From Mesaphorura yosii (lineage: Eukaryota > Arthropoda > Collembola > Poduromorpha > Tullbergiidae): a stretch of DNA of 64,000 bases. Shown here in pieces: positions 47,839 to 57,933 of the stretch (positions are counted from its first letter, which is position 1; every line of letters starts with the position of its first letter). Where the stretch lies: NCBI GenBank assembly GCA_009869945.1, contig WIXG01000105.1, positions 124,001 through 188,000 of the forward strand, given 5' to 3'. Made by a program: the position numbers and the translations under genes. Below the pieces are notes generated by a model. The model was given only the letters and a program-made list of their open reading frames with translations, made no database searches and was not told where the DNA came from.

Positions 47839-48887
47839 CTACTCGTTCCAGCGATGAGTGCAATGTTGATTTGTACAGACGTAGTAGAGCCTCATTTCAT
47901 CCTGTACGAAATATGGAGGTTACATATATACAAAATGCAATAATTGATTGATTAATGAGTTAAGTGGCTTAATTTGGCTCACCTCAGCGCGACGGGTCTG
48001 AGATTGGAAGAATACGGCCTCCTTGTTTTGGCATTTTGGACAGGGGTGGTCTTCTGTCCGTGGCAGAGTCGGATCTGACGTGACATCACTGACAATGTGC
48101 GTCAATTCACTAGAAACGGAAACAGAAAATGAGGTACTGTATGATTCGCGAGAAGTGAGAAAGAAATCCGTCTTATGTGATACAGTGTCTTGTCTTACTC
48201 GATTTCATGGGTGATTTTATTGACGTAAATGCAATTGTTGTCGGCCAGCTGCTTGTAGTCACAATTTCGGCACTGTAATTGAAAAGTAATCAGTAATCGG
48301 TATTAGCTCAAGCTACCAAAATCGAAAATGGCCAAGAAACTGAAACTTAAGCAATAATGTACGATAAAAGGACTGAAAATGAAAGAGACAACCGGCGTCA
48401 TCTTGATGCAAGCCCAGATTGCTGGATTGTTTCCATCGCAAAAATAACTATTCGAACAACTATCCAACTGGAATAAATCTAATGAATGACTTCATATCAC
48501 CCACTGATCATTGACATAAGAATGATAAGAACATCAATGATGCATAGCGCGCTGTGCAAGTGCTTAACTTTTACGATTAAGGACCGATGACGATGCAACG
48601 TTGAGCCATTTTATCGATTTTGTACTTAACTGTTAAGAGAACTTACCGCATACAGTAGGAGTCGATTCTCCTTATCTTCTTTTGCGTACAGCATGTTGTT
48701 ACTGTTAAGAAATCGAAGTAACTAATGTTAGAATGGGGTTACTGTAATTATTGAGTTATTCGCATCACAATTAAATCGAGTCCTCCCATTTAACTCACCA
48801 TTCTGGGCAAAACTTAATTCCGACGAAGCCAGGGCCTTGTTGTTGACCTCCTGGACCGCCTGCGTCGTAGCTGGTTGTCCGATTCAT
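47839..48887 (-). CDS. RpII15: DNA-directed RNA polymerase II subunit Rpb9 (135 aa)
   Basis: Five exons: 48887-48799, 48701-48647, 48272-48199, 48109-47983, 47901-47839, all in phase. Rpb9 sits on the polymerase II jaw/lobe and affects start-site choice, fidelity and TFIIS-stimulated cleavage. The two zinc ribbons are complete: the N-terminal CPECNNMLY ... CRNCDYK pair and the C-terminal TFIIS-like [20 protein letters not shown] ... [10 protein letters not shown] pair. The linker [20 protein letters not shown] is nearly invariant in animals. A Gly/Gln-rich N-terminus (about 20 residues) precedes [10 protein letters not shown]. It is divergent from IntS5, with 331 bp between the start codons. 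The symbol follows Drosophila usage (POLR2I in vertebrates). Confidence 0.97.
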
Positions 48888-49218
48888 CCTTCCTGCTTGT
48901 AATTGTTCAACTGAAAAACTGATTTAACCACAGTAAACTATACTCAATTATTTCACGACGGACGACCAAGCCAAGTTCTTCCAAATCGCGCAGTGCAGTC
49001 GAACCGGTTGCGCTTTCATATTATAAAGATCACATCACAAAACTCATCCTTGCGTTGGGAGACGTGATCTCTCATCGCGTCGCATCTTCTAAGTTGAATT
49101 ACGGCGACTAGACTGCGACTTGACGGCACGGAGCTGGGTACTCAAACGGGAACCTAGTGATAAGGCGTTATTAAGCAGCTTTAGCTGTTTAGTGATGGTG
49201 TGTTCAGGAAGCTTCATC
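48888..49218. promoter_or_regulatory. Likely bidirectional promoter between Rpb9 and IntS5
   Basis: Only about 330 bp separate the start codons of the divergent Rpb9 (-) and IntS5 (+) genes, so their promoters must share this stretch. I see no TATA box, as expected for housekeeping genes. Exact start sites cannot be read from the sequence. Confidence 0.5.
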
Positions 49219-52200
49219 ATGGACACCGGAGGAACTTCACCTGCATCTTCATCTTCCAATGCATCGGTCTTAAAATGCATGATTGGACGGAGCTCGAACC
49301 CGACACCAGAGGAGCTGCTCCACCAGCTCCGATCGTTTCTGGTTGGATCCAAACGAGCAACTGACCTGCAAGAATGTATTTACAAGGGGCTATGGCTACT
49401 TCGACATTTGCCGGTGGCACGCGACGCTGTTTTTGACCTTATCTCAGTGATCTACGTCGACTTTGCGAATACACACTTGACTAAACTTGAGCAGGTAAGC
49501 TGAATATCATTAAAGCTGGCGGACTGCCCGGAATTTAATGCCTCTTTGTTTTAGTTGCAGAAATGGAGTGACAAAGTAGCCCGAAATACTGCGGCGGTGG
49601 CGGACGAAGATCTGGACGAGGATGGAAATCCGGCAACTTTCAGTGCCATTGTAGACGACATTCATGCAACATTAATTTACTACCTAAACTCTTGCAATGA
49701 AATCTGGTCTCCTATACTGTCTACTTGGTCGCTGCAGCTTTTGGGCCAAATATCGACGGAGTACTCCAACCGGACAGCGATTACAAGAGCCCAAACTGTG
49801 AACGAAATCATTAAAATTTGGATCGGATCGAAGGCAATACAAAGTTTACTGGACATTACGTCAAAGTGCTTAAGAACTATTAATCAGTCTAGCACTAATA
49901 CGTTCGTATCAGCTCTTTTGGGTGAGTTTTGTAGCAATCAGGGTACCACAATTCTATTATTATCTACTCTACAGCTGCATTATGTGTTTAGATACGAGCG
50001 CGCAGCATAGCCCCCACTTTGATTGGGTCGTGGCCCACGTTGGAAATTCGTACCCCCAAACTGTTGTGAATGAAGTCCTCGGGTTGGGGCTGCAACAGTT
50101 TTCTTCGACTCCGCCGCAGATTTCTAGAATACGTTCTGTCGATGGGATTCTCGGATATTTAGCTACGACGCACGCGAAAGAAGTGGAGCTGGCCTTCGAT
50201 CAAACTATCCAGGTAACTTGCTGGCTGGCTGGCTGGCTGGCTGACATGTAATTCTTTTCTGTCGGTGTAACGAAACCTGTACTAATTAATTGCAATTGTA
50301 TTGCTTGCATTTAGAGCGGACTGTCTTCGATGAGCCAAACTGCAGAGAATTATGCGATCCCTTTCTTGTTGCGACTGTGTTCGTCATCCGTTCCATTGCT
50401 GGATGTCTTGCTTGACTGTGCGATCCCGAAAGGTAAGAGGCTTGGTGTGGAGAGTGCAGAATGGTGCAATTGCGTTTACGAATTTTAATATAATTAAAGT
50501 TTTGTCTCCGTTAGTTAATGAAGACACCCTCAGAACAATTGGACGATTATTTCCTCAATGGGTCGCGCTCCACTTTGGAGGAAACGTAAAGATGCTCATT
50601 GATCTCATCACGCACTCGATTCTCAAAAGCAAACGGGGACCAAAGGCACTTGTTATGCTGATCTACGGTTGCAAAACGTGGGATGGGTTGGTCGGAGTGA
50701 ATGCGCGACTTCTTCTGGGTAAGATTAATTCAGGAACTTTGATTAACAGACTGAAATAAGGCCGGAAATATAGAAATCATGCTTTATGTATTCGCGTTCG
50801 TTTCAGACCAATTTGTAATGGAGCTGTCAACCATCCACTACGATTTGGACTCCCCGCACAAGAATTTTTCTTGCATCGCAGAACTGCGTGACAACGCCGA
50901 AATGCTTCTGCCTTTCTTAACCGACTCCGATCCACAAATTGCGAGATCGACGAAGCAAATTATTAAAGTCATAGCGTACTACCAGACATTTTCGCCTGGA
51001 GAAAAGGCGATTGTCCACTACATCCGATTTTCGACGTGTGATTCACATCTGTGGCACCTCGCCAGCCTGATCAGCGCGCTGGAGGTCATGCACCCAAACA
51101 TTCTGACCGAAGCGGTGCTCACGCTCACGGTCAAGTCTGGCCTGTTAAACGCTGAGAAGAAATCTGAGCCAGAAAATCTGAGGCAATGGAAAAACGTGTT
51201 GCGGCTGGTCAAATCTGAAGTTCTCCCACAATTTCCAGTGAAAACCGGATTTTCTCAAGTCATCCGCGAAAATCTAACACGATTCACGCCGTTCCTCGAC
51301 GTCCGTAAGCCGAATTTTTGCATTGAAGAGGCGACGATCATAATCGAGATGCTGGCGAACATCGGCGGTGGCGGCGGGCTCACGCGCAAAGTTCGGTTTG
51401 GAACTCTGCTGACACTCGAGCGGTACCTCGTCGATTTGCTCTTCAAAGTGCTCGAGGCCACGGCCCCCGAAAACCGCCAAGAAAAAATTCTAACCGTCTG
51501 CAACATTTCCAAGCTGCTCTTCGACCTCGCCTCCGTCCCGGCGATTCAGAACGACGCACTCCGGAGCCTCGTCCAGTCTTCCCTCAACCCAGAGTGCAAA
51601 GACCTGTTCAAGAATATTCGGACGCGCACGTCGATGGTGACGTCGATGAACTGCGAGAGCAACCTGACCGACAGCGACGAGTACAAACCGGAGCGGTTCA
51701 CAATGTACGTCTCGCTCCTCAACGAAAACTTCAAGCGCCGATCGAGCTCGAACATTATGCGCGTGCAGTCGAGCAGTTTCCATTCGGGGCGACTCGCGAA
51801 GCAGAATTTTATAAACTCGGACTCTATGTCGAAGATTGAAGTGAAAGAGAATCCCGACTGGAATTTGAATGTGGAGCTGTTTCTTGGCGTCCTACTGAAC
51901 GTATGCATGACGGAGACGTCGGCGTACCCGAACGGCGGTGGCGTCAGCGGGGGGAAAAATGGAGTGGGCATGGACTTGGACGGCCCTGTTCGAAACGGGC
52001 ACGGACACGCGTTTCCGGAGTCAAGGAAAGACAGAGAAGCAACCTCCTCCAGCGGCGGCGGCAGGAGCACGCCAGTGCCAGTGACTGATTGCGGAGTTTC
52101 GATTGAGGCGATGAGAAAAATTGCACTCCTGATGGTCGAAATTGTGTCGCCCGACGTAATGTTCAATGGTCTACCATGGCCAGACGAAGAATTCAGCAAG

Positions 52201-52946
52201 GTAACTATGCAACTAATTTAATTAATGGACGCGGCGGACGCTGGCATTAAGAAAAACGAATGATTTTTGAATTTTCGCGCGTGTGCTCACTTTTGCTTGT
52301 ATTCTCAGTTGCAAGCAGAACGGGATTTGCAAATACGGCGGGCCTTCGAAGACCATCCTTATCTCTGGGACTTGCTCGAGCTCGTGGCCCACCACTGCCC
52401 TTCGCTGTGTTATTGTTCTGTGCTCCTTCGGGCGCTCATGGCGGCTTTGATGGCTCATTGGGCGTCACAGGTAAGTCTCCCATATAAATTAAGGTTCAAA
52501 GTTCAAAGACTCCTTTGCTAATTGACCCTGAGTTTGACCGCTGATTTGTGATTTCACAGGACATCAAAGTCTCTCGCACTCCGCTTCAGCTGCAGTGGAC
52601 CCTCCGCCTCATCGAAATAATGAAAACCGGCCAGCTCATCCCTCCGCCGCTCTGCCACATTGGAAAGTTGTTGCCCGAGCTGAAATCCACAGAAGCCTTC
52701 CTGCTCCTGAAGGATATTTGGTGGTACATGAAAGTCAACGTCCCCGTGCCCACGGCCTTCATCCGTGACTCGGCGACGAAGAAATACATCCGGAATTCAG
52801 ACTTCCTTAAAATCGACCCGGTCTTCACGGAAAAACTGCGGCTCGTCGTGCTGAATAACGTCGCGACGTTTGGCCATCTGTATTGTAAATTATTTCCCAC
52901 GGATATCGACATTGACGATGACGACGCCATCGAAGTGCTAAACTAA
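49219..52946 (+). CDS. IntS5: Integrator complex subunit 5 (about 1042 aa)
   Basis: Eight exons: 49219-49494, 49555-49921, 49992-50212, 50315-50432, 50515-50718, 50807-52200, 52309-52470, 52560-52946; phases agree. Met 49219 is favoured, and an in-frame Met at 49195 is possible. IntS5 is a helical scaffold of Integrator, the nuclear complex that cleaves snRNA 3' ends and attenuates polymerase II at promoters; with IntS8 it anchors the PP2A module. Recognition rests on an N-terminal helical block (ECIYKGLWLLRHLPVARDAV), HSPHFDWVVAHVG in the second quarter, and the C-terminal block RDLQIRRAFEDHPYLWDLLE with VAHHCPSLCYCSVLLRAL and WTLRLIEIMKTGQLIPPPL, as in animal INTS5. Length fits the human protein (about 1020). 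A Gly/Ser-rich, poorly conserved insert lies at about residues 835-890. No catalytic residues are expected. Confidence 0.93.
50219..50244 (+). repeat. CTGG tetranucleotide microsatellite in an IntS5 intron
   Basis: About six CTGG units begin within 10 bp of the splice donor at 50213, inside a 102 bp intron. Length changes here would alter the intron but not the reading frame. Confidence 0.8.
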
Positions 52947-52983
52947 GCAAATTAACTTTGTATAAACCGGAAATATAGTAACG

Positions 52984-52989
52984 TTTATT
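52984..52989 (-). terminator. Poly(A) signal for the double-RFX gene
   Basis: Reverse-complement AATAAA about 107 bp after the RFX gene's stop codon and only about 40 bp beyond the IntS5 stop on the other strand, so the two convergent 3' UTRs probably overlap. Confidence 0.55.
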
Positions 52990-53095
52990 AACATAATTGC
53001 TTGAGAGAGAAACAATGAAATAATACAGCATTTTCTTTTTTCTATTCTGTAATTCACAAATCAACTGCTCGGAAAGAAATACACCTTTGCCTAAT

Positions 53096-54916
53096 TTACA
53101 CCGACATCGACTCCACCATATTTTCTGTTCCTTCTTCTCCAGTTTCTCCAGCCTCCGCGTCCACGCCTCCTTCGTCTTGCCTGCCACCTGCGTCTGCTTG
53201 TTCGATCAGCGACTTGTTTCTGGTGTAGTTCAGATGATAATTCTGTGATTCCTTGGCAGAGATTCCGCTTGGGTGTCCGTAATACGAAGGAAGGTCGTTG
53301 AGGTCCACGAATTTTAGTGTCGAGGTTGGTTTGAGCACCAGGCCAGAGTAATGATATCTTGAACGTCCACGAGTTCCCAAACGTCGAGTTTCGATCCCCA
53401 AGAAGACTGATCGAATGAGTTTCCCGAACGATGCTGCGTTGAGGGGCTCCAGCCCGTGGAAGTTGCAGTGCTCCATGTAATGGAAATACACAGCCGATCG
53501 TGGAATGCTTCCGCTCTTGTCCGTCTTGAAATTGTTCATCAGCCATTGGACCTGAGAATAAACAGCATGAGCAATTAAAATTAAAATCTCATGCGGAAAT
53601 TCGATGTGAGTGCGTATTTCTTACGGTCAAAGAAGAAAACTGCATTGGAGTCGAGGCACAGCCACTGCGTTTCGGTGTCACGCGGAACATTGACCGCTGC
53701 TGGAAGTTGGCGGAATTTAGTGGAGACAACGGGTCGAAAGCCAATTCATTTCTGCACAAGAAATTCAGGACCACAAAGTGTTCCTCCATTTCCTCTCCGT
53801 CGTCCATGCCTCCAAATTGTTCAGGTTGGTTCTGGTCCTGATTCTCCTTTTCCTGCTCAACCTTCGTGAAATACTCCTTCAAAGCTTGCAGCCGTTTCTA
53901 AAATTGAAATCCAGTCGTAATCAGCGAACGTCTCGTAAAGTTCAAAGATAGCTCGAGCTTGCGAAGATCGTGGACTTTACCTTCGCGTAGAATTCCCTCA
54001 GCCGTCCCGTATTCGTTGGCGGACGAGGAATTGTTCTGATGTAATTCGCCGCTCGTTCTTTGTAAGTGTGCGAGTACGTGTTTCTTGGAACATTTCTTGT
54101 AATGTTAAAGTCCACTGTGAATGTTGGCGGATTCGTCATTGACGTGCGGCTGGGATGGCCGTAGTACGACGGAAGTTCGTTAACGTCGATGTACTTCAGC
54201 GTGGATGTTGGTTTCAGGACCAGCCCAGAGTAATGGTAACGAGACTTGCCGCGAGTTCCCAGGCGCCGAGTTTCGATGCGGAGGAATACGGATCTGATGA
54301 GCTTCCCGAAAGACGCTGCGTTCAAGGGCTCCAAGCCGTGTTGCTTGCAGTGCTCGATGTAGTGGTAATAGACGGTCGAACGTGGAATGCTTCCGTTCTT
54401 ATCAGTTTGGTAATTCTTCATCAGCCATTGCACCTGTAATCAGTAAAGTAGTGGATGAGATCGACTTTTACGAGTTTACACTTGAGCCTGGTGTTAAACT
54501 TACTGTCAAAGAAGAAAATGGCATCGCAGCCGGAACTGGAGCGACCACCGGCGCTGGTTGACCTTGAGCTTGATCACCATCATTTTCTGTGCCTGCCGTA
54601 TTCTCAGCTGAATTTGGTGCATTTTCGGAAGCTGCCGGCTTGTTCTTTCCTGTGCCAATGACGACGACTTTTTCCTCAATTTCTCCATAATCTTGCCAGG
54701 AGTGAAGTTGTCCGGCTACCGCCGGAGGGTCCATATTCTCTTGACCCAAACATGCCTGCAGGCACTGATAACGTCTCTGCAGTGCAAGAAGGTCGGTCAT
54801 TAAACATGACGACAAAGAAACCGACCCCAACGTCTCTGATCAGTCGATAATGCACTTACCATTGCAACTTCATCGCGAAGAGGTCTTTGGCCCACGACGA
54901 CCGCGGTTGTCTCCAT
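53096..54916 (-). CDS. RFX-type DNA-binding protein with two complete RFX domains (503 aa)
   Basis: Five exons: 54916-54860, 54776-54504, 54433-53981, 53897-53625, 53551-53096; all junctions phase 0. Exons 3 and 5 each begin VQWLM and encode a full RFX winged-helix domain (about residues 111-190 and 353-430) with GLEPLNAASFGKLIRSVF, ETRRLGTRG and SRYHYSGLVLKPTSTL. This is closest to the RFX1-3 subgroup; RFX proteins bind X-box promoters, classically of ciliary genes. Both domains continue into a shared LPSYYGHPS block. Exons 2 and 4 are both exactly 273 bp, start RRYQCLQA / KRLQALKE and end FSSLT, so a two-exon module was duplicated inside the gene. I count 15 differences in 95 aligned residues between the two domains. 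The extended dimerisation and B/C regions of RFX1-3 are not visible. The last exon ends in a Gly/Glu-rich acidic tail. Confidence 0.88.
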
Positions 54917-55650
54917 TCAGAAGGCAGTAGGTCGGTCCTGTTCCCGTTCCAGTGTAGAGTAGCGTAAATGCGTCGATGTACGATGTGGTCTTGACTGACC
55001 GCCGCGTCTTGACAACGTGTTCAAGATCAAACCCACGAGAACCAGTTCCAGTACGTTCGAACTTCTGTATCAATGCACTGCAATAAAGGGTCAAGTCGAA
55101 GATCCATGAAGAAGTACACCGCACACGAAAGGCGAAAGACGAATCTCCATGGATTCTGATGAATGGAGGCACACACGGCACGACTTGAAAAGGCTGCCTA
55201 CCGGCCTGGATGCTGGTTGTCAAAGAAATTAAGACTTGATGGAGGAAGAATTGGCTGCCCGTATCGCTGGGTGTTCTCTTTTTATGTTTTTCTGTCTTCT
55301 GCGACTGAAATGAATATGGAAGTTGAATCAAACACAGGAACGAGATCGTTTGCACTGTGCACCGAGAAGGCCATCCTTCCCTTATGATTGGAAACCAGAA
55401 TCTTTCAAGCATTTCTAGTAAATGTCATTGATATGTTTGCTTCAAATGGCTTTTATGATTGCAGGGCAGCGGCTTTGGTTGTAGTGCTCCATTTCCCACG
55501 CACTTGTTTGTCGTCTTCGACTCGTCCAGGATTTGTTTTCCGTCAATAAATTCACATTTCTCGAAGCAAATTAGAACCTGATAGTAATTCCAGATACAAG
55601 TTCTGTCTTTGGAAGATCTGACATCTGCACTTTAGGACGATTAACGGACG
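54917..55650. promoter_or_regulatory. Shared upstream region of the divergent RFX and basic-protein genes
   Basis: About 730 bp between the RFX start (-) and the start of the next gene (+). It should hold both promoters and 5' UTRs. A long minus-strand frame (to about 55412) overlaps it but has no coding character I can see. No TATA box is obvious. Confidence 0.45.
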
Positions 55651-56517
55651 ATGGAGACGAAGGTTAAAGTTAAAGGTAAGTTCAATTTCATAATTTGCCG
55701 AATCTGGTGGTCGAAATTGAAATTACTGATCTCAGCTCACACTCTGCTCTGTGCAGGCAGGCTCTACAGTCCATTTCAGGCACGAATTCAGTCGCTTCCA
55801 GAAGAAATGGAAATAGAATTGAACTCTTGGTCTAGAGAATCATCATCAGAGTCACAGTTGCCGCCAAATCTCGGACGACTGGAACCAGCACTGGCATTGA
55901 CACGTACTGGACAGTCTCCATTGGAAGCGAGTTCCGCTGATGCTGAAGGTAGAACTAGGGCTAGCGATCTCGCCCATGAGCCAACTACTGCCACTGTCAC
56001 TGATCCGCCACGGCCACGGCCATTTTATCTACTTCGAGTACTTGCAAACAACGACACGAACGACCCGCAATCGCGAATGAACTCAAAGGATAAGGTCAAG
56101 ATAAGCAAGATGATCGCTTTCATTCAGCGCAAGTCGACAAAAGAGAAGCGAAAGGCGCATGAAAAAGAAATGAAGCCGAACAAGCTCAAGAGGAAACAGG
56201 CTCTCTCGCAATTCCTGAAAGGCGTGCCTGGAGACGACCTTGACATTCCAGCGTCTGCATCAGATCCTTGCAGCAGCAGCGGAATGGGCCTTCGCCTTCG
56301 TGACGCAGCCAAGAATCGGCTCACTGCTCGCAAAGAAATTTTGCCACTCACGACTCTGGAGTTGGCTGGATTTCGTCTCTTGCCTGGGCCATTGACATCG
56401 GGAACGGGGACGGCGCCTGACCGAGCCGAAAAATTAGAAGAGTCGTCGTTGCTTAGCCCCAGGCTTCCGACCCAGCAGTCAGTAACAGCAGCAAAGAAGG
56501 AGACCAGCAATAATTGA
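55651..56517 (+). CDS. Unrecognised basic, low-complexity protein (261 aa spliced, 288 aa if the intron is kept)
   Basis: Exon 1 is 55651-55675 (METKVKVK plus one base), then an 81 bp intron with GTAAGT donor and CAG acceptor, then exon 2 55757-56517. The intron is a multiple of three with no stop, so both forms read through. After an acidic/Ser-rich start there is a Pro/Arg segment (DPPRPRPFYLLRVLANN) and a strongly basic helix (about residues 135-185; KVKISKMIAFIQRKSTKEKR and KPNKLKRKQALSQFLKG) that could be a nuclear localisation or nucleic-acid-binding region. The C-terminus is Ser/Thr/Pro-rich. No known domain is recognised. AATAAA at 56647-56652, 130 bp after the stop, supports a real 3' end. 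Confidence 0.6.
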   Translation: METKVKVKGKFNFIICRIWWSKLKLLISAHTLLCAGRLYSPFQARIQSLPEEMEIELNSWSRESSSESQLPPNLGRLEPALALTRTGQSPLEASSADAEGRTRASDLAHEPTTATVTDPPRPRPFYLLRVLANNDTNDPQSRMNSKDKVKISKMIAFIQRKSTKEKRKAHEKEMKPNKLKRKQALSQFLKGVPGDDLDIPASASDPCSSSGMGLRLRDAAKNRLTARKEILPLTTLELAGFRLLPGPLTSGTGTAPDRAEKLEESSLLSPRLPTQQSVTAAKKETSNN

Positions 56518-56646
56518 CATTTTTGGACATGATTTTACGTTTCCATTAAATCTTTTATTTTATAAATGTCAATGCGAATGCTTTTTTAAAAAGCAGCAAC
56601 ACAAAATGTCCAATTTATTTGTTCCAGAATTAGCATTAATGGCGTA

Positions 56647-56652
56647 AATAAA
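56647..56652 (+). terminator. Poly(A) signal AATAAA for the basic-protein gene
   Basis: Canonical hexamer 130 bp after the stop codon at 56515-56517. Confidence 0.5.
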
Positions 56653-57933
56653 AGGTTACAAAAATGAGAAGACTCGGTAAGGAAAGACGGACGAAAGAGA
56701 GATCTCTTGGCTAATCTGGGCTAGCATTTCGCAAGCGGCAAAAAGTCAACAACGAAAATTCGCAAGACACTGCAAATCTGCAAAATGACATCACAAACTG
56801 AATGCTGAACGAATTATTATTAACGTTATCAGCCCGTAAGCTATTCGATTTGACTATTGGACCATTTATCCACGTCCATCATTCTTTATTTGATTGGTCG
56901 CCCGCGGTGTGCCCCGTCCTGTTCATTTACAAAAGGGCGCAGTTGGTTTTCTCCCTGAACGGGTTATTCTTCGACGGATGAAACCCGTTTATCAGGCAAT
57001 CTTCACGCTGGTGCTCCGTCACGAATCTCTGCAATTAAACATGCCATTGTTTAAGACCTCTGTTTAGGAAAACTTTGCACACCGCTAAAAGGTAGGATTT
57101 TGATCACTCCATGCAATTTGAATTTGATGCACTAATTCGATTACAATTCCTAAATAATTACTCGCTCAATCGATCAACTTCATGCGCTTCATGGGTGGGA
57201 AACTGTTCTAGAAGCCGCAATTGTTGACTTCGGCTAGAAAAGAATAGACGACTTGTGAGCTACAAGAAAGAGTACTTGGGATAATTAATTTAATTAACCA
57301 GTGCCAATTGAGTGCATGCACAAAAAGCATAAGAAAACACAACATCAAACACGTAATAGACTTAATTGACAGGTAACGTTAAAGTACTAACCCCAGAGCC
57401 GAACATCGACGGACCACGATCACGTAGGAACCTTCGGGCCAGAAGCGAGGACAAAATCCGATACGAATGACATGAAACGGTGAATAAATCGAAATCGACC
57501 GCACACAGTGCACCAGAACGCATTTGAATTTGTATTTGGATCAGCTGCTGCCGCTAAATTTATTAGACGTACTTAACAAAACAATAGCAGTACAATTGAT
57601 TACAAGCCAGACTACATGACTTAATTTAACGTAACGTAATTAAATAGAGAGTCGTAAGCAAATGGTGACGATTGACAAATAAGACAAGAGACCGAGCCGC
57701 CCTCAATTAAGCCTGCCTACTGCCTACGTGTTTTGGACGCCAGAACAAATAAAATAAAAGCTAACCCCTAAAAACTGAAGATCTCAGGAGAATGTCTCCA
57801 TTTACTCTCACGTTAGCAGAGCAGAAATTCATTGATGAACACAATGCTTGGAACTAGAAAGATAAGCTCAGCTACTCTATCAGTAACCAGTTAGAGTACT
57901 TTTTAGAGAGTTGCTTGGAAACAAGTGCACAAT
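56653..57933. other. Spacer, probably including the G-gamma 3' UTR
   Basis: About 1.3 kb without a recognisable gene. A reverse-complement AATAAA at 57559-57564 lies 370 bp after the G-gamma stop and may end that transcript. AT-rich TTAATTAA words become common from here to the right edge. Confidence 0.5.

Noticed and set aside
51546-52199. 217-codon minus-strand open frame
   Set aside because: It is antisense to the IntS5 coding exon and arises from its codon bias.
54870-55412. 180-codon minus-strand open frame upstream of and overlapping the RFX first exon
   Set aside because: It overlaps the RFX start exon in another frame and has no recognisable domain. The RFX exon model fits this region better.
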